Shown in pieces: positions 43,559-52,275 of a stretch of DNA of 64,000 bases. The notes beneath the pieces are model-generated. The model saw only the letters and a program-made list of their open reading frames with translations. It made no database searches and had not been told where the DNA came from. The position numbers and the translations under genes were made by a program. The DNA is from Lachnospiraceae bacterium (GTDB taxonomy: Bacteria; Bacillota; Clostridia; Lachnospirales; Lachnospiraceae): positions 1 through 64,000 of the forward strand of contig WRBB01000012.1 of NCBI GenBank assembly GCA_009779895.1, read 5' to 3'. Each line of letters starts with the position of its first letter. Positions within the stretch are counted from its first letter, which is position 1.

Positions 43559-45937
43559 TTATGATTTGAAGTCAACTATCGTAACCCCTGCATCACCCTC
43601 GCCAAATTCTCCAAGGCGATAAGATTTGACATATTTTTGTTTTTTTAAGTAGTTGTGTACGGCATTTCGAAGTGCGCCGGTACCTTTTCCATGCACCACA
43701 CGAACGCTAGTTAAATGAGAAAGCATGGCATCGTCTAAATATTTGTCCAGTTCCGACAAGGCTTCATCAACGGTTTTCCCTAAGAGATTGATTTCAGGCC
43801 GAATGTGCATCGCTTTGTTCATGTTTGTTGCACCGCTGCTTTGCTTGCTTTTGCCGGGTGTGGAGTAGGGGTTTTGCTCTTTTATAATTTCCAAATCCGT
43901 GATATTGACTTGGGAGCGCATAATGCCCATTTGTACAAATACATTTCCTTTGGCATCGGGCAATGAACTGACAGTGCCTGTGAGATTCAGACTTAAAACT
44001 TTGACGGACTCACCCAATTGAAAATCCTTTGCTTTGTGTTGCTTGCGTGGTTTTGTTGTAGTCAATGCCTGTGCACTGGAAGTATCCTTGATTTTTTGCC
44101 GCAATTTCTCACGTTCTTTCTCGATGTCGGCAATGGATACATGCTGTTTTCCAAATTTATGGAAATGCGCAATTGTTTCATCGGCAACTTCTTTTGCTTC
44201 CCGTAACATAAGGTTTGCTTTTTCTTTTGCTTCTCGCAAGATATGTTCTTTTTGTTCGTCTAACCGTTGTTTTTGGGATTCAATTTGAGATTTTAAGGCG
44301 GTGGCTTCCCGTTTATAACGCTCGATTTCGGCTTGTTCTTTTTCGAGCGTACGTTTCCCGCTTTCTAAGTTTTCCAGCAAATCTTCAAAAGAGACATCCT
44401 GCTCACTCAGCTGGGTTTTGGCATTTTCGATGATATAAGGGGGCAATCCCAATTTCCCTGAGATGGCAAAGGCATTACTTTTGCCGGGAATCCCAATTAA
44501 AAGGCGGTAGGTAGGCTTTAGGCTTTCTACATCAAATTCGCAGCAGGCATTTTCCACACCATTGGTAGATAAGGCATAGACTTTCAACTCACTATAGTGG
44601 GTCGTTGCAATGGTACGAATGTTTTGCGCATGTAAAAATGACAAAATGGCAATGGCTAAGGCGGCTCCCTCTGTCGGGTCGGTTCCTGCACCTAATTCAT
44701 CAAACAATACAAGTGAATCTTCGTCTGCTTGTTCCAGAAAAGAAACAATGTTGGTCATATGAGAAGAAAAGGTGCTTAGGCTTTGTTCGATGCTTTGTTC
44801 ATCCCCGATATCAGCAAAAACCTGTTTGAATACGGCTAGTTCGGAGTTAGAGCGGGCAGGAATGTGCAAGCCGGCTTGTCCCATCAAAGTAAATAAACCA
44901 ACGGTTTTTAAAGAAACCGTCTTACCGCCGGTATTGGGTCCGGTGATAATAAGCATGTGAAAATCCTTACCCAGCATAATGGTAATGGGAACGACCTTTT
45001 GTGTTTCCAATAAAGGGTGGCGTCCTTCTTTTATGTGGAGATAACCATTTGTATTAAAAATAGGTAGATGGGCGTTCATAGCCAATGCCAAAGAGCCTCT
45101 GGCAAAGATAAAATCTAAATCTGTCAAAAGGCGATAGTTTAAGGCAAGTTCCTCTAAATATGCCGCAATATCATTGCTCAAACGTGCCAAAATCACTTGG
45201 ATTTCTTCTTGTTCTTTGGCATATAATTCTCTTAAATCATTGTTTAATGTCACCACTGCCATAGGTTCTATAAAAAGTGTAGAACCGGTGGAAGATTGGT
45301 CGTGAATCATACCGTTTACTTTGCTGCGATGTTCTGCTTTTACCGGTAGACAATAGCGGTCACCACGCATGGTAACAATGGCATCTTGCAGATAGACCCG
45401 GAGGGATCCGTTGACCATGGAGTTTAAGGTGGTCTGCATTTTTTCTTTGAGACGTCCTTGGCTACGCCGTATGGATTTTAAAGTGTTGCTGGCGTCATCA
45501 TGGAAAACATCTTCCGCAAGAATACAACGGTCTATTTCGGTTGCCACGGGAGATAGGGGCTCCAGCTGCTCAAAAAAAGCATCCAAGCAGTCCGGTGTGT
45601 CCTCTTGGTTGTTTTGCCGGCCGTAGGTCTTGCACCGGGCGGTGGCTTGCAGAAGTCGGCAAATGCGTAAGAGTTCCCCACTTCCAAGGGTAGCACCAAT
45701 TTCCAAACGTTTGATGGATTCGTTTATGGGAAAAGCTTCACGAAAAGAAGGGCGTCCCTTTTGAACGATCCGCGCAAAGGCGGCGGCAGTTTGCTCTTGT
45801 GCTGTATTTATTTTTTCTAAATCCGTCATAGGTTTTAATCTTTGACAGAGTTGTTTGCCACGAAAAGAAGAGGCTTGCTCTTCTAACATGGTGACTATTT
45901 TTGGGAATTCTAATTTATGATAAGATTTTTGATTCAT
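43559..45937 (-). CDS. mutS2: endonuclease MutS2 (RqcU-type)
   Basis: A 792-residue protein of the MutS2 family. The core ATPase has Walker A ITGPNTGGKTVS near residue 337, LFDELGAGTDP as Walker B, and TTHYSELK. A coiled coil rich in Glu and Lys follows (residues ~525-610), then a KOW-like beta region and the C-terminal Smr nuclease domain with LLGKTVDEAL and VHGKGTGALR. MutS2 was described as a recombination suppressor and, more recently, as a ribosome-collision rescue factor that splits stalled ribosomes. Start ATG 45937. It is the first gene of a unit continuing into the response regulator and kinase (19-base gap). Confidence 0.94.
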   Translation of the reverse strand: MNQKSYHKLEFPKIVTMLEEQASSFRGKQLCQRLKPMTDLEKINTAQEQTAAAFARIVQKGRPSFREAFPINESIKRLEIGATLGSGELLRICRLLQATARCKTYGRQNNQEDTPDCLDAFFEQLEPLSPVATEIDRCILAEDVFHDDASNTLKSIRRSQGRLKEKMQTTLNSMVNGSLRVYLQDAIVTMRGDRYCLPVKAEHRSKVNGMIHDQSSTGSTLFIEPMAVVTLNNDLRELYAKEQEEIQVILARLSNDIAAYLEELALNYRLLTDLDFIFARGSLALAMNAHLPIFNTNGYLHIKEGRHPLLETQKVVPITIMLGKDFHMLIITGPNTGGKTVSLKTVGLFTLMGQAGLHIPARSNSELAVFKQVFADIGDEQSIEQSLSTFSSHMTNIVSFLEQADEDSLVLFDELGAGTDPTEGAALAIAILSFLHAQNIRTIATTHYSELKVYALSTNGVENACCEFDVESLKPTYRLLIGIPGKSNAFAISGKLGLPPYIIENAKTQLSEQDVSFEDLLENLESGKRTLEKEQAEIERYKREATALKSQIESQKQRLDEQKEHILREAKEKANLMLREAKEVADETIAHFHKFGKQHVSIADIEKEREKLRQKIKDTSSAQALTTTKPRKQHKAKDFQLGESVKVLSLNLTGTVSSLPDAKGNVFVQMGIMRSQVNITDLEIIKEQNPYSTPGKSKQSSGATNMNKAMHIRPEINLLGKTVDEALSELDKYLDDAMLSHLTSVRVVHGKGTGALRNAVHNYLKKQKYVKSYRLGEFGEGDAGVTIVDFKS

Positions 45938-46022
45938 GTTTTTACTCTATCAACCTGCTTTCTTTGTAAATGCTCCAACTTGTTACATTTTACCTTATTT
46001 ATGGGATTATGAAAAGGAAATA

Positions 46023-46051
46023 TTGAACAATTGCTCCAAATAAGTTATACT
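46023..46051 (+). promoter_or_regulatory. promoter of the HtrA-like gene
   Basis: TTGAAC (46023-46028), 17-bp spacer, TATACT (46046-46051), 31 bases before the preferred ATG. Because the promoter overlaps it, the in-frame TTG at 46031 cannot be the start. Confidence 0.75.
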
Positions 46052-46081
46052 ACAAAGCAGGAAGCTTATATAGGAGACTTG

Positions 46082-47413
46082 ATGATGCAAAGCGAGAAAG
46101 ATCCTAATCTGAAACCAGATGATGAGCAGTATTCATTTTTACGGGAAACCATTAAGACCAAAACGGGCAGCAGGGTGAAAACTCTAAGGCGTATACTCAT
46201 GGCTTGTATATTGGGTGTCGTGTTTGGGATATTTGCTTGCCTTGGTTTTTTTGCGCTCAGACCTGTTTTTGAAGAGATGTTTGCAGATGATACAAATCAA
46301 AGGGTTACGTTAGCACCGGAAGAAGAGGAAGTGGATGATTTAGAAGAGCCGGAAGAGCCAATGATAGAAGAAGATGACGAGCCCGAAGTAGAAGAGGAGC
46401 AGGATCCGATTGTTGTAGAAGTGCCCACAGAAGTTGAATTGACAGCCGAGCGTTATGCTGAGCTTTTGAGAAGTATGTATGAAATCGCTCAAACGGCAAA
46501 TAAGTCTATCGTATACATTGAGGGCATGGGTGACCAAGAGCATTGGGTGGGTGATGAGGCATCACGTGCCGGTCGGACAACAGGTTTGGTGATTGGTGAT
46601 AATGGAAATGAGTTTTTGGTGCTGGCATATAATGTCCTTGCCGGCGATCATCAAAATTTTCAGATTACGATTTCCGATGATGCGGTATTTGTCGGGGAGT
46701 TACGGATACAGGATCAGACACGGGGATTAGCGGTGTTTGCCATTCCAAAAGCGGCATTAAGTGAAGAAAATTTAGAAGCGATCGTGGTTGCTGATTTAGG
46801 CAACTCCAGTATGGTGCGTCAAGGGGATATTGTGATTGCAGTGGGCAATATATTAGGTCATGGTGATGGTGTGGCTTATGGGATTTTAAGCTCCAGCCAA
46901 GTCTCTGTAACCATACCGGATAGTCAATTTCGTATTTTGGGAACGGACATTTCCGTTTCTTCCGGTGGTACAGGCTTCTTATTCAACGCACGTGGTCAGA
47001 TAACAGGGATGATTATGCCCGGGCCTTGGCAAAATAATGGCAGCAACACGGCCAATGCATTGGGTATTTCGGATATAGGACCAGCGATTTATATGTTGGT
47101 GAATGATGAGGCTTTGCCATTCTTAGGTGTACAGGGTGTTGTTGTGACAGAAGAGCTTGCTGCCGTTCAAGAAATTCCCATAGGTGTTTATGTGAGTTAT
47201 GTGGTGGTAGATTCTCCGGCTATGGCTGCCGGTATCCAAAATGGAGATGTGATTATTGAGATTGATGGCGAAGAGATAGAAACAATGCAACAATTTACCC
47301 GTGCAATCCTAGATGGTAGTTTGAGTGACGATATCAATATTGTTGCGGCCAGGCGAGGTGCTGACGGTTATGTAGAGATGGACTTTCAGGTGACATTGAT
47401 TGATCGCCGCTGA
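46082..47413 (+). CDS. membrane-anchored HtrA-like PDZ protein with degenerate protease domain
   Basis: About 443 residues: a short cytoplasmic segment, one membrane helix (ILMACILGVVFGIFACLGFF), a long acidic linker of Glu/Asp/Pro, a trypsin-like domain (about 150-330) and a PDZ domain (about 345-435; SPAMAAGIQNGDVIIEIDG). In HtrA the triad is in NHV, DLAV and GNSGG. Here the His position reads YNV (Asn), the Asp position reads GLAV (Gly), and only SSGGTG remains near the Ser. Proteolysis is therefore unlikely. Start ATG 46082 (or 46085) follows TAGGAG. Its own promoter separates it from divergent mutS2. It may bind misfolded or wall proteins via PDZ; this is inference. Confidence 0.8.
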   Translation: MMQSEKDPNLKPDDEQYSFLRETIKTKTGSRVKTLRRILMACILGVVFGIFACLGFFALRPVFEEMFADDTNQRVTLAPEEEEVDDLEEPEEPMIEEDDEPEVEEEQDPIVVEVPTEVELTAERYAELLRSMYEIAQTANKSIVYIEGMGDQEHWVGDEASRAGRTTGLVIGDNGNEFLVLAYNVLAGDHQNFQITISDDAVFVGELRIQDQTRGLAVFAIPKAALSEENLEAIVVADLGNSSMVRQGDIVIAVGNILGHGDGVAYGILSSSQVSVTIPDSQFRILGTDISVSSGGTGFLFNARGQITGMIMPGPWQNNGSNTANALGISDIGPAIYMLVNDEALPFLGVQGVVVTEELAAVQEIPIGVYVSYVVVDSPAMAAGIQNGDVIIEIDGEEIETMQQFTRAILDGSLSDDINIVAARRGADGYVEMDFQVTLIDRR

Positions 47414-47444
47414 TAAGTCTAAGTAAAGGTAGAAAGAGGAATCC

Positions 47445-48386
47445 ATGAAGTATATAGAAGATTTACGGGAAGGCTTAAATATTCGCAGCATTTATTTGTG
47501 CAAAGGAAAGCGTTCCGCAGAAACCAGAGGTGGGAAACCTTATGACAATGTGATATTACAAGACAAAACAGGCACACTGGATGGCAAGGTTTGGGACCCC
47601 AATTCCCACGGTATTGCAGAGTATGATGAAAAAGATTTTATTGAAGTAGTAGGAGATGTGATTAGTTATAACAATAGTTTGCAACTGAATATCAAACAGA
47701 TTCGTAAGGTTTCTGAGAATGAGTACGATTTGTTGGATTATTTGCCTTCCACGGATAAAGATGTGGAGGAGATGTATCAGGAACTTTGTGGTTTTATCAA
47801 AGGGATAGAAAACGATTATTTGCGTCAGATTGCAGAATTTTATTTTGTTAAGGATGCAAGTTTTGTTAAAAAGTTTAAAGAGCATTCGGCAGCCAAGTCG
47901 GTTCATCATAGTTTTGCAGGTGGTTTGTTGGAGCATACGGTGAACATTTTGCGGCTGTGTTGTTATTTTGCAGACAATTACCCGGTGGTTAACCGTAGTC
48001 TTTTGTACGCAGGGGCCTTGTTCCATGATATTGGTAAGACCCGGGAGCTATCTGATTTTCCGGATAATGACTACACCGACGAAGGTCAGCTGATTGGTCA
48101 TATTATCATTGGTGTGGAGATGATTACGGAGGCGGTGCAAAATACCCCGGGATTCCCGGAAGTGTTGGCAAATGAGTTAAAACATTGTGTATTGGCGCAT
48201 CATGGAGAGTTGGAGTTTGGTTCTCCGAAAAAGCCGGCTTTGATAGAGGCGGTTGTATTGAATTTGGCGGATAATGCCGATTCAAAATTGCAGATTTTGA
48301 TTGAGTTATTCCATGAAAAACAAGGCAATGATTGGTTGGGGTATAACCGTTTGTTTGAGACAAATTTAAGAAGAACAACGGTATAG
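47445..48386 (+). CDS. 3'-5' exoribonuclease YhaM family (OB fold plus HD domain)
   Basis: A 313-residue protein. The N-terminal OB fold (residues ~10-90, with KPYDNVILQDKTGTLDGKVWD) and the C-terminal HD domain (about 150-300) match YhaM, a 3'-5' exoribonuclease of Firmicutes. The HD metal site shows HHSFAGGLLEHT, LFHDIGK and LAHHGELEFGSP. It follows the HtrA-like gene by 31 bases with AAGAGGA ahead of the ATG, so the two may share a transcript. rlmD is 48 bases downstream. The length equals that of Bacillus YhaM (314). Confidence 0.9.
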   Translation: MKYIEDLREGLNIRSIYLCKGKRSAETRGGKPYDNVILQDKTGTLDGKVWDPNSHGIAEYDEKDFIEVVGDVISYNNSLQLNIKQIRKVSENEYDLLDYLPSTDKDVEEMYQELCGFIKGIENDYLRQIAEFYFVKDASFVKKFKEHSAAKSVHHSFAGGLLEHTVNILRLCCYFADNYPVVNRSLLYAGALFHDIGKTRELSDFPDNDYTDEGQLIGHIIIGVEMITEAVQNTPGFPEVLANELKHCVLAHHGELEFGSPKKPALIEAVVLNLADNADSKLQILIELFHEKQGNDWLGYNRLFETNLRRTTV

Positions 48387-48434
48387 CTTACAATGAATTC
48401 ATGGAACAAGCGCCGGTTATGTGAAAGTTGAAAA

Positions 48435-49829
48435 ATGATGCAAAAAAATGATGTGATAGAAGTAACAATAGAGGATATGAGCGCAGCAGGCGAAGGTATA
48501 GGGAAAGCGGATGGCTTTCCCTTATTTGTGAAAGATGCGATTATCGGTGATACAGCAAAAGTGAAAGTAATGAAAGTCAAAAAGAATTATGCTTATGCAC
48601 GTTTGATGGAAATTGTTATGCCATCGGTTTTTCGAGTGCCTGCAAAATGCCCGATTGCTCGCCCTTGTGGTGGCTGTCAAATACAAGAAATGGTTTATGA
48701 AAAGCAATTGGAATGGAAAGAAACTAAGGTTGTAAACAACCTAAAAAGAATTGGTGGGTTTTCCGAAGAATTATTAAAAGAAATTGTAGAACCAATTGTG
48801 GGTATGGAAAAGCCTTTTCGTTATCGAAACAAGGCACAGTTTCCCTTTGGCACAGATAGAAGTGGAAAGATTGTTACAGGGTTTTATGCCGGTCGCACCC
48901 ATAATATTATTGCAAATACAGATTGTCCTTTGGGGGTAGAGATAAACCAAAGGGTATTGGAGCATGTGATGGATTATATGGAGCAAATGCAGATAAAGGC
49001 CTATGATGAAGAAACAGGTTCGGGATTGGTACGCCACGTATTAATACGCTATGGTTTTGTGACAAAAGAAATCATGGTCTGTTTGGTGCTCAATGCAGAA
49101 GATACAACAGGGTTGAAACAGGTGGAAAGATTGATAGAAGCGTTGATGCAGATTGAGGGAATGACCGGTATTGTTGTGAATTTTAATCAAAAAAGAAATA
49201 ATGTAATTCTGGGGGCGTCTTGCGAAACCCTTTGGGGGCAAAATTATATTACAGATTATATTGGCAGCATTCAATATCAGATTTCGTCCTTGTCCTTTTT
49301 TCAAGTTAATCCTCGCCAGACGGAACGATTATATGGTTTGGCTTTGGCCTATGCGGATTTGAAAGGTCATGAGAGGGTATGGGATATGTATTGTGGCATC
49401 GGAACGATTGCATTGTTTTTTAGCCAAAAAGCAAAAGAGGTAATTGGGGTAGAGGTGGTGCCCCAGGCGATAGAAGATGCCAAGGAAAACGCAAGGATAA
49501 ACAAGATAGAAAATACAACGTTTTATGTAGGAAAAGCAGAAGTGGTTTTGTTGCAACTATATCATGAAGTGGAGAGACAACGGGAAGAGGTGGTTGTGGT
49601 GGATCCGCCGAGAAAAGGTTGTGATAAAAAATTGCTGGAGACAATCGTAGAGATGAGCCCTGAAAAAGTGGTTTATGTGAGTTGTGATTCAGCGACGCTG
49701 GCTAGGGATTTGAAGTTTTTGTGTGGGAATGGATATGGGTTACGGCGTGTAAGGGCGGTGGATTTATTTCCGATGACAGTTCACGTTGAGTGCGTAACAC
49801 TGCTCACTAGGAGCGAAGCGACACAGTGA
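48435..49829 (+). CDS. rlmD: 23S rRNA (uracil-5-)-methyltransferase RlmD/RumA type
   Basis: A 464-residue SAM-dependent methyltransferase. An N-terminal TRAM domain (about 1-60) is followed by the Fe-S motif CxxxxxCGGCQ (CPIARPCGGCQIQ), the SAM-binding MYCGIGTIALFF, and the catalytic VVDPPRKGCD and YVSCDSATLARDL. It methylates U1939 (or U747) of 23S rRNA. The final residues, VHVECVTLLTRSEATQ, end in TGA at 49827-49829. The 3' coding end of this gene is an integration site for several integrative elements, and its DNA here includes CACGTTGAGTGCGTAAC. A second tail-like sequence lies 15 bases downstream. Confidence 0.92.
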   Translation: MMQKNDVIEVTIEDMSAAGEGIGKADGFPLFVKDAIIGDTAKVKVMKVKKNYAYARLMEIVMPSVFRVPAKCPIARPCGGCQIQEMVYEKQLEWKETKVVNNLKRIGGFSEELLKEIVEPIVGMEKPFRYRNKAQFPFGTDRSGKIVTGFYAGRTHNIIANTDCPLGVEINQRVLEHVMDYMEQMQIKAYDEETGSGLVRHVLIRYGFVTKEIMVCLVLNAEDTTGLKQVERLIEALMQIEGMTGIVVNFNQKRNNVILGASCETLWGQNYITDYIGSIQYQISSLSFFQVNPRQTERLYGLALAYADLKGHERVWDMYCGIGTIALFFSQKAKEVIGVEVVPQAIEDAKENARINKIENTTFYVGKAEVVLLQLYHEVERQREEVVVVDPPRKGCDKKLLETIVEMSPEKVVYVSCDSATLARDLKFLCGNGYGLRRVRAVDLFPMTVHVECVTLLTRSEATQ

Positions 49830-49844
49830 GTAGATGTACGCGCC

Positions 49845-49946
49845 ATGTCAGGACGTCCCAAGAGAACAAACGAAGTGCGGTTCGATTGGTTGACGGCTAC
49901 GGCAGAGACAGTATGTTTGCTGTCCAAAGCATCCCAAACCCAATAA
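49845..49946 (+). pseudogene. second rlmD-like C-terminal tail (integration scar candidate)
   Basis: A 33-codon frame whose last residues, AETVCLLSKASQTQ, align with the true rlmD end VECVTLLTRSEATQ (E-x-V-x-L-L, then T-Q before the stop). RlmD proteins often end in HVETVxLLS. It looks like a displaced original 3' end left by insertion of mobile DNA into rlmD. The upstream half of the frame is not rlmD-like. Confidence 0.4.
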
Positions 49947-49976
49947 CAAAAGTGCTTATAAAATGCTTAATTAATG

Positions 49977-51233
49977 TTATATTAACCATACTGGAACAAA
50001 CCAATTTTTATTGTCAATTGGTAAGAGGTCATTTGCCATGCAAATAACTGCACCGCTTCCGATTTCGGTTTTATATTGTTCGAGTTTTCCAAAGTGTTCT
50101 GGCTCAGTTATAGGTTTGAGAACATTAAAATTTTTTATTGCATCTTTCCCAGGTGAGGCAGCCTTTTTAATTTCGATGGGATACAATGTTCCGCTTTCAT
50201 AAAGAAGTAGGTCAATTTCTCGTTTTTCTTTATCTCGATAATAGAATATAGGGGGTTCTTTGCCTGCGTTTAAATAGCTTTTATATATTTCGGAGAACAC
50301 CCAGCTTTCAAAAAAGGATCCTGACATTGCTCCACGCTCTAAGGTTTCCGGATTACCCCACTTTAACAGATAGGCACAAAGACCAGTGTCTAAAAAGTGT
50401 AATAAAGGCATTTTGATGGTACGTTTTAACAAATTGTTGTGGTATGGTTGCACCAAAGCTACAATTCCTGACGAGATTAAGATAGATAACCATTTTTTTG
50501 CTGTAGCAGCACTTATACCAGCCTCTCTTGCCAATTCCTCATATTGAATCGGCTTAGCAGTGCGAGCGGCAACAAGTAACATGAAATTATAAAACGTCGT
50601 TTCATCAGCAACTTGAGTTAAGTCTTTAATATCTCTTTGGAGATAAGTATTGATATAGGAACGATAAAACTCTGTTAGCTCTGGGGGGTTATTTTCTCTG
50701 TAAAGCGCAGGAAAGGAACCAGTAAAAATGCTATTATAAATCTCGTCGAGCCCGATTTTATGAGTTTGTTTAAGTCGTGTGATTAATCGTTTGGGGTCTG
50801 TGGTAAATGGTTCAGAATGTTGTTTGTGTATTTCGCTGGATGATAATCCAAGTAAATTTACAATTCCTATTCGTCCGGCAAGAGATTCACTGACATTCTT
50901 CATCATTTGAAATGCTTGGGAGCCTGTAAGCCAAAAATCCCCCATATTGCTAGTACGATCAACATGCATTTTGATGTAAGGGAGAATTTCTGGTGCATAT
51001 TGAATTTCATCAATCAATATAGGAGGTGTGTAGCGCTGCATAAAAAGCGCGGCATCAGTTTTTGCTAAAGCACGAGCATCCGGATCATCTAGGGTTACAT
51101 AACCTCGAGAATCATTTGCTAGTTGTTTTAGTAAAGTTGTTTTGCCGACTTGTCGGGGTCCGGTTACAAGTAAAACCGGAAAAGTTTTAGATATTTTGTT
51201 GATAGAATCTTCGATTGCTCGTTTTATATACAT
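49977..51233 (-). CDS. AAA ATPase with DUF4143 domain (accessory)
   Basis: A 418-residue AAA_14/DUF4143 protein. Walker A is TGPRQVGKTT near residue 28, Walker B ILIDEIQYAPE near 80, then TGSQAFQMM and SLAGRIGIVNLLGLS. The C-terminal half has the nuclease-like FESWVFSEIYKSY, FYYRDKEKREIDLLL and YPIEIKKAA; D and ExK are present. ATG at 51233 follows GGAGAGTG; the frame extends upstream to 51302 without signals. It has a strong promoter and sits between the rlmD end and a possible IS remnant, so it is probably acquired DNA. It belongs to a different subgroup from the ATPase at 8078. Its function is unknown. Confidence 0.87.
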   Translation of the reverse strand: MYIKRAIEDSINKISKTFPVLLVTGPRQVGKTTLLKQLANDSRGYVTLDDPDARALAKTDAALFMQRYTPPILIDEIQYAPEILPYIKMHVDRTSNMGDFWLTGSQAFQMMKNVSESLAGRIGIVNLLGLSSSEIHKQHSEPFTTDPKRLITRLKQTHKIGLDEIYNSIFTGSFPALYRENNPPELTEFYRSYINTYLQRDIKDLTQVADETTFYNFMLLVAARTAKPIQYEELAREAGISAATAKKWLSILISSGIVALVQPYHNNLLKRTIKMPLLHFLDTGLCAYLLKWGNPETLERGAMSGSFFESWVFSEIYKSYLNAGKEPPIFYYRDKEKREIDLLLYESGTLYPIEIKKAASPGKDAIKNFNVLKPITEPEHFGKLEQYKTEIGSGAVICMANDLLPIDNKNWFVPVWLI

Positions 51234-51260
51234 TTTCACTCTCCGTTTTTTGACTAAACC

Positions 51261-51302
51261 GAAATTTGATTTCAGTATAGTCGATATATTGTGATAAGTC
51301 AA
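51261..51302 (-). promoter_or_regulatory. promoter and dyad ahead of the accessory ATPase gene
   Basis: Minus strand TTGACT (51302-51297), 17-bp spacer, TATACT (51279-51274). Immediately downstream is the dyad GAAAT-CAA-ATTTC (51261-51273), suitably placed for a repressor. The promoter is among the best in the window. Confidence 0.75.
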
Positions 51303-51318
51303 GAGTGAATAAGGGATT

Positions 51319-51423
51319 ATGGTGAAGAAAGTGTTGACATTCCATGGTGATAGGTCGCAACTGGAAAAACTTCTGCCTTGGCCAGATGAATTACCAGATG
51401 AATGCTGTCAGACTATGAAATAG
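51319..51423 (+). pseudogene. possible IS66-type transposase C-terminal remnant
   Basis: A 34-codon frame whose C-terminal part, LEKLLPWPDELPDECCQT, resembles the end of IS66-family transposases (LLPWSxxLPxxC). No upstream transposase is present. A hairpin (51423-51447, GCTGC/GCAGC core) follows the stop, and there is a second GC-rich hairpin with a T6 tail near 51483-51531. The match is by pattern recognition only. Confidence 0.4.
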
Positions 51424-51513
51424 GGAGGCTGCCAAAGCAGCTTTCCCTTAGAGGTACTGATGGTCTGCCATTTACGCACAAGCGGGGGATGCTTTCAATG
51501 GGCTCTAGAAAAT

Positions 51514-52275
51514 TTAGCGATTCCCCCTTTTTTCCAATACATCCACTAATTCATACACTTTTCTCTTGCTCACAGGCACGATATCTCCGTTGTACAAAAC
51601 AACTTCTCTTTTTTTCTTATCCACATGTTTTATCTTATTTAGGTTCACCACAATCGATTTATGGCAATTGAAGAATTCCGGACCTAGTGCTAGAACATTT
51701 TTAAGCTGTCCGCGAAAATGTAGCGTTTGCGTATCGGTATAAAGGATTAGCCGGTGGGTTACCTTGGGGTCAGGGTAAACTTCAAAAAACAAAATATCAT
51801 TATAAGGGACGTTTAAAATCCTGTCCTCCACTTTAATGGGAAAATATTTTATATGGTGGTGCTTGCCTTTTAGGAAGCGTTCATAACTTAAATCGATACA
51901 TTCTATGATTCTTTTCTCGATTTCCTCATTGGTATGGTCCTTGGTGATATAATCCATGGCTTCCACTCGAAAATGAAAGGTCAGATATGCCAATTCCGAC
52001 TGAGTGGTAATAAATACAATGGTGGATGATATATCATATTCTTTGATTTGGGCGGCAAGCTCTATGCCGTTGATATCCTCTTGTAAATCTACATCTAAGA
52101 AATATAAACCACTTAAATTTGGATTGGCTTTTACATAGGTCAACAGTTTTTCTGAACTGTCGGTAAATAATGCCATTTCTATTTCAAATGGTTTGGAAAA
52201 AATGTATTTGCGTATCATCTTTTGGAAGCGTTCTAAATGAATGGGATTATCTTCGCACAGAAATATTTTATACAT
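51514..52275 (-). CDS. LytTR family response regulator (AgrA-like)
   Basis: A 253-residue regulator. The receiver domain (about 1-125) has FLCEDN, acceptor Asp in YFLDVDLQ, ITTQSE and the Lys in YITKD. The LytTR DNA-binding domain (about 145-250) has DILFFEV, LHFRGQLKNVLAL, FFNCHKSIVVNLNKI and VPVSKRK. ATG at 52275 is preceded by GGAGGTGAAAGGA. Its start overlaps the intended stop of the histidine kinase gene by eight bases in the restored frame (ATGTATAA), so the two are coupled when the kinase is in frame. It probably controls the divergent pilus-like locus; that is inference from position. Confidence 0.92.
   Translation of the reverse strand: MYKIFLCEDNPIHLERFQKMIRKYIFSKPFEIEMALFTDSSEKLLTYVKANPNLSGLYFLDVDLQEDINGIELAAQIKEYDISSTIVFITTQSELAYLTFHFRVEAMDYITKDHTNEEIEKRIIECIDLSYERFLKGKHHHIKYFPIKVEDRILNVPYNDILFFEVYPDPKVTHRLILYTDTQTLHFRGQLKNVLALGPEFFNCHKSIVVNLNKIKHVDKKKREVVLYNGDIVPVSKRKVYELVDVLEKRGNR

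Noticed and set aside
46023..46040. A 14-base match TTGAACAATTGCTC shared with the metal-ATPase operator at 16489-16502
   Set aside because: Matches of this length are expected by chance in 64 kb, and at 46023 the sequence is the -35 and spacer of a promoter rather than a palindrome.
46031..46081. TTG at 46031 as the start of the HtrA-like protein
   Set aside because: It lies inside the promoter spacer; the ATG at 46082 has TAGGAG at proper spacing.
49826..50047. 73-codon plus-strand frame after rlmD
   Set aside because: It overlaps the 3' end of the ATPase gene on the other strand, has no RBS and no protein-like features; only the 33-codon frame at 49845 shows rlmD-like similarity.
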